Virus record (IMG/VR): IMGVR_UViG_3300010885_031091
Span: 1-38,756 of that record
Strand: one strand, 5' to 3'
Length of the DNA stretch: 38,756 bases
DNA from: a virus
Shown here: positions 36,795 through 38,756 of the stretch, piece after piece
How positions within the stretch are numbered: the first letter of the stretch is position 1
Layout of the letters: each line of letters starts with the position of its first letter
Translations under genes and position numbers: made by a program
Notes under the pieces: generated by a model
Told to the model about the DNA's origin: nothing
The model's input: only the letters and a program-made list of their open reading frames with translations
Database searches by the model: none

Positions 36795-37169
36795 ATGTTC
36801 GATATTAAGACCGATAACCCAATCGGTGCCGAGAAGGCGCGTCAACTTCCTGAGCCGAGCGGGTACAAGATCCTGATCATGCTCCCCCAGATGGAGGAGA
36901 AAACCGAAGGTGGTGTGTATATCCCGGAGGAACGTCGTTCCGCCGAGGAAACAGCATCAATCGTCGGGTTTGTGATCAAGATGGGCGACCTCTGCTATCA
37001 GGATGCTTCCAAGTTCCCCACCGGACCTTGGTGCAAAGAGGGCGACTGGGTGATGTTCCGTGCTTATTCCGGCACGCGCTTCAAGGTTCATAGCGCCGAG
37101 TTCCGCCTGATCAATGACGATACTGTTGAGGCAGTTGTTCAAGATCCTAGGGGAGTACGGCGGGTATGA
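36795..37169 (+). CDS. GroES-like co-chaperonin (Cpn10)
   Basis: 124 residues; CAGGAGAATC before the ATG. SGYKILIMLPQMEEKTEGGV followed by YIPEERRSAEETASIVGFVIKMGD is the GroES core including the mobile loop region. KEGDWVMFRAYSGTRFKVHS and ND-DTVEAVV complete the beta barrel. It is slightly longer than bacterial GroES (about 95 aa) with N- and C-terminal extensions. It probably works with host GroEL to fold the capsid protein, like T4 gp31. Located between portal and scaffold, so expressed with head genes. Confidence 0.88.
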   Translation: MFDIKTDNPIGAEKARQLPEPSGYKILIMLPQMEEKTEGGVYIPEERRSAEETASIVGFVIKMGDLCYQDASKFPTGPWCKEGDWVMFRAYSGTRFKVHSAEFRLINDDTVEAVVQDPRGVRRV

Positions 37170-38104
37170 GTATGGACAAGACTGCTCGTGCAGAGCCAGA
37201 CGAAGAGCTTCAGATCGAGATTATTGACGATACTCCTGAACCGGATCGCAACAAGACGAAGCGCCCCCAAGGCGCTGAGCCTGAGATCCCGGAAGATGAT
37301 GAGATCGCGTCCTACTCTGACAACGTTCAGAAGCGGATCAAGAAGCTTAAGTATGAGTTCCATGAAGAGCGCCGCCGCAAGGAAGAGGCTCTTCGTGAAA
37401 ATCAGGAAGCAGTGTCAGTTGCAAAGCGACTGCTTGAAGAGCGCAACATCTATGCCGAGCGCCTAGCGCGAGGTGAAGAAGCGCTGATTGAGCAGGCCCG
37501 TCGCCGGGCGCAGTCGCAGCTTGAGCAAGCTGAAAAGGCGTATCGTGAAGCATATGAGGCTGGAGACACCGACAAGGTGATCTCTTCTCAGCGCGACATG
37601 ACCCGCCTGACAATGGAACATCAGCAGCTTGAGAACATTCGTCCTCCGGAGCGTCAGGTTCCGGAGCGCACCCAGTATCAGCAGCCTCAGCAGTATCAGC
37701 AGCAGGCTTCTGAGCCAGACCTGAAGGCCAAGAGTTGGCTTAAGTCCAATCCTTGGTTCGGTCAGGAAGAGGAAATGTCCGGGTACGCCTATGGCGTTCA
37801 CGAACGCCTCATCAAGCGGGACCGTGTTGATCCTCTGTCTGATGAATATTATGAAAAGCTTGACGCCTCCATGCGGAGGCGCTTCCCAGAATACTTCGAG
37901 GATGAAGGCGGTCAGGACGTTGAAGTCCCGACCTCTGCTGCGTCTCCCCGAAGGGTGCCTGTAGTGGCTCCTGCCACACGGGTCGCGGCGTCAGCGCCGC
38001 GCAAAGTGCAGCTAACCGCCACCCAAGTGGCTCTCGCAAAGCGCTTGGGCCTGACCCCTGAGCAGTACGCTGCCTCGATGGTTAAGGAGATGATGAATGG
38101 CTAA
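37166..38104 (+). CDS. scaffolding-like protein
   Basis: 312 residues, ATGA overlap with the co-chaperonin gene. Acidic N-terminus (DEELQIEIIDDTPEPD), a long central coiled coil with many Glu/Arg/Gln (FHEERRRKEEALRENQEAVS), a Gln/Pro-rich linker and a basic Ala-rich C-terminal helix (LTATQVALAKRLGLTPEQYA). Low sequence complexity, high charge and position between portal and capsid genes are typical of internal scaffolds. The assignment rests on these properties. Confidence 0.75.
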   Translation: MSMDKTARAEPDEELQIEIIDDTPEPDRNKTKRPQGAEPEIPEDDEIASYSDNVQKRIKKLKYEFHEERRRKEEALRENQEAVSVAKRLLEERNIYAERLARGEEALIEQARRRAQSQLEQAEKAYREAYEAGDTDKVISSQRDMTRLTMEHQQLENIRPPERQVPERTQYQQPQQYQQQASEPDLKAKSWLKSNPWFGQEEEMSGYAYGVHERLIKRDRVDPLSDEYYEKLDASMRRRFPEYFEDEGGQDVEVPTSAASPRRVPVVAPATRVAASAPRKVQLTATQVALAKRLGLTPEQYAASMVKEMMNG

Positions 38105-38552
38105 CAATCGCGCTGATCGTGACACTGGAACTCGTGAGTCCATTACTCGCGCTAAATCATGGGCACCTCCCTCTCTTCTGCCAGACCCAAAGCCAGTTGA
38201 TGGCTGGAAGTACCGCTGGATTCGCACCTCGATGCTTGGCAATGCCGACAACCAGAACGTTTCGGTACGCATGCGTGAGGGCTGGGAACCTGTAGCGGCA
38301 GAGGAAGTTCCTGAGTTGAAGCTTCGAACCGATTCGAAGTCTGAATACAAGGGCAACGTTGAAGTTGGTGGCCTGCTCCTTTGCAAAGCTCCTGTTGAAA
38401 TGGCTGACGGACGTCAGAGCTATTATCAGGAGCTTGCCCAGCGGCAGCTTCAGTCCGTGGACAACAACATCATGCGCGAGCAGGACTCCCGTATGCCTCT
38501 GTTGAACCCGGAACGGCGCTCTCGCGTCACATTCGGTCGCGACGATAAGTGA
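38097..38552 (+). CDS. head-region hypothetical protein
   Basis: 151 residues, overlapping the scaffold stop by 8 nt. Contains DGWKYRWIRTSMLGNADNQN ... REGWEPVAAEEVPEL ... SEYKGNVEVGGLLLCKAPVE, a pattern I associate with proteins encoded between scaffold and capsid in marine podovirus-like phages. Basic C-terminus. Probably a minor virion or assembly protein. Confidence 0.7.
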   Translation: MANNRADRDTGTRESITRAKSWAPPSLLPDPKPVDGWKYRWIRTSMLGNADNQNVSVRMREGWEPVAAEEVPELKLRTDSKSEYKGNVEVGGLLLCKAPVEMADGRQSYYQELAQRQLQSVDNNIMREQDSRMPLLNPERRSRVTFGRDDK

Positions 38553-38595
38553 TTATCGCCGCATCATCTCGCACCATTCCTGAAAGGAAACCATA

Positions 38596-38756
38596 ATGGC
38601 CACTACTGCGGCTCCTTATGGCGGTCGGGTCGTTCGACTTACCGGCAATCGCCCGAACACCAACGGTAACAGTCTGTACCCCATCGTCTCTAACTACGGC
38701 ACGGCCATCTACAATGGCCAGCCGGTTGTGTTTGCTTCTTCTGGCGTCACGGTTCC
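38596..38756 (+). CDS. virion structural protein, N-terminal part (cut by window end)
   Basis: AAAGGAAACCATA precedes the ATG; 53 codons are visible. MATTAAPYGGRVVRLTGNRP and NYGTAIYNGQPVVF recall the family of phage structural (capsid-decorating or capsid-like) proteins beginning APFGxRPVR with a GYATSIFxGDPV-type motif. A major capsid or decoration protein is expected at this position. The rest lies outside the window. Confidence 0.65.
   Translation, partial: MATTAAPYGGRVVRLTGNRPNTNGNSLYPIVSNYGTAIYNGQPVVFASSGVTV

Noticed and set aside
1-38756. CRISPR array, tRNA or rRNA genes, integrase, DNA polymerase, reverse transcriptase (retron or DGR)
   Set aside because: I looked for spaced direct repeats, tRNA-like cloverleaf ends and the protein motifs and saw none. 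The palindrome copies are irregularly spaced and are not a CRISPR.

Overview
The window is part of a tailed double-stranded DNA phage genome (Caudoviricetes). This rests on the co-occurrence of small and large terminase subunits, a portal protein, a scaffold-like protein, an endolysin/holin pair, a primase-helicase and very tight gene packing with start/stop overlaps. The host is most likely a Gram-negative alphaproteobacterium. That is an inference from the 'gene-transfer-release' type 3-TM holin, the RusA and DUF6456-like proteins and the GC-rich codon use. A very large internal virion protein with polyvalent (LPD-type) domains, a portal of about 820 aa and the absence of a tape-measure gene here suggest a short-tailed phage, but the tail genes lie outside the window. 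No integrase and no DNA polymerase were found.

Layout. (1) 1-9182, plus strand: the end of an Ala/Pro/Gly-rich virion protein, then a 2539-aa multidomain internal virion protein. (2) 9213-11505, plus: metallophosphoesterase, a small protein, T4-type lysozyme, a 42-aa membrane protein and a 3-TM holin, ending at a strong, probably bidirectional hairpin (11528-11567). (3) 11566-18109, minus: small early proteins, dCMP deaminase, and a recombination block (HNH protein, SSB-like protein, ERF annealing protein, PD-(D/E)XK nuclease). (4) 18170-21647, plus: RusA resolvase, a small overlapping gene, about 670 nt of hairpin-rich noncoding DNA (candidate structured RNA), primase-helicase and a DUF6456-like protein. 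(5) 21617-30205, minus: a ribbon-helix-helix protein, a MoxR ATPase/VWA metallopeptidase-like pair and a run of about 15 very small genes in short units separated by terminator hairpins. The last gene is bracketed by 35-bp inverted repeats. (6) 30577-38756, plus: TerS, a control region, a PemK/MazF-like protein with a LexA-like winged-helix protein, TerL, portal, a GroES-like co-chaperonin, scaffold and virion proteins.

The most unusual signal is a dispersed 15-bp palindrome, consensus GGTGYAASTTRCACC. It occurs about 18 times, mostly between genes. Ten leftward genes carry a copy 16-22 nt upstream of their start codon, just before the Shine-Dalgarno sequence. Other copies sit in the noncoding regions around the primase, the 29-30 kb hairpin region and TerS. 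It resembles in concept the start-associated sequences or stoperators of mycobacteriophages, and may be the operator set of a phage regulator. The half-site variation fits a DNA-binding dimer better than an RNA hairpin. The other main candidates for new biology are the 18.75-19.4 kb structured RNA, the inverted-repeat-bounded gene at 29.5-30.3 kb, and the toxin-like/LexA-like operon with its shared TGACT...AGTCA dyads.
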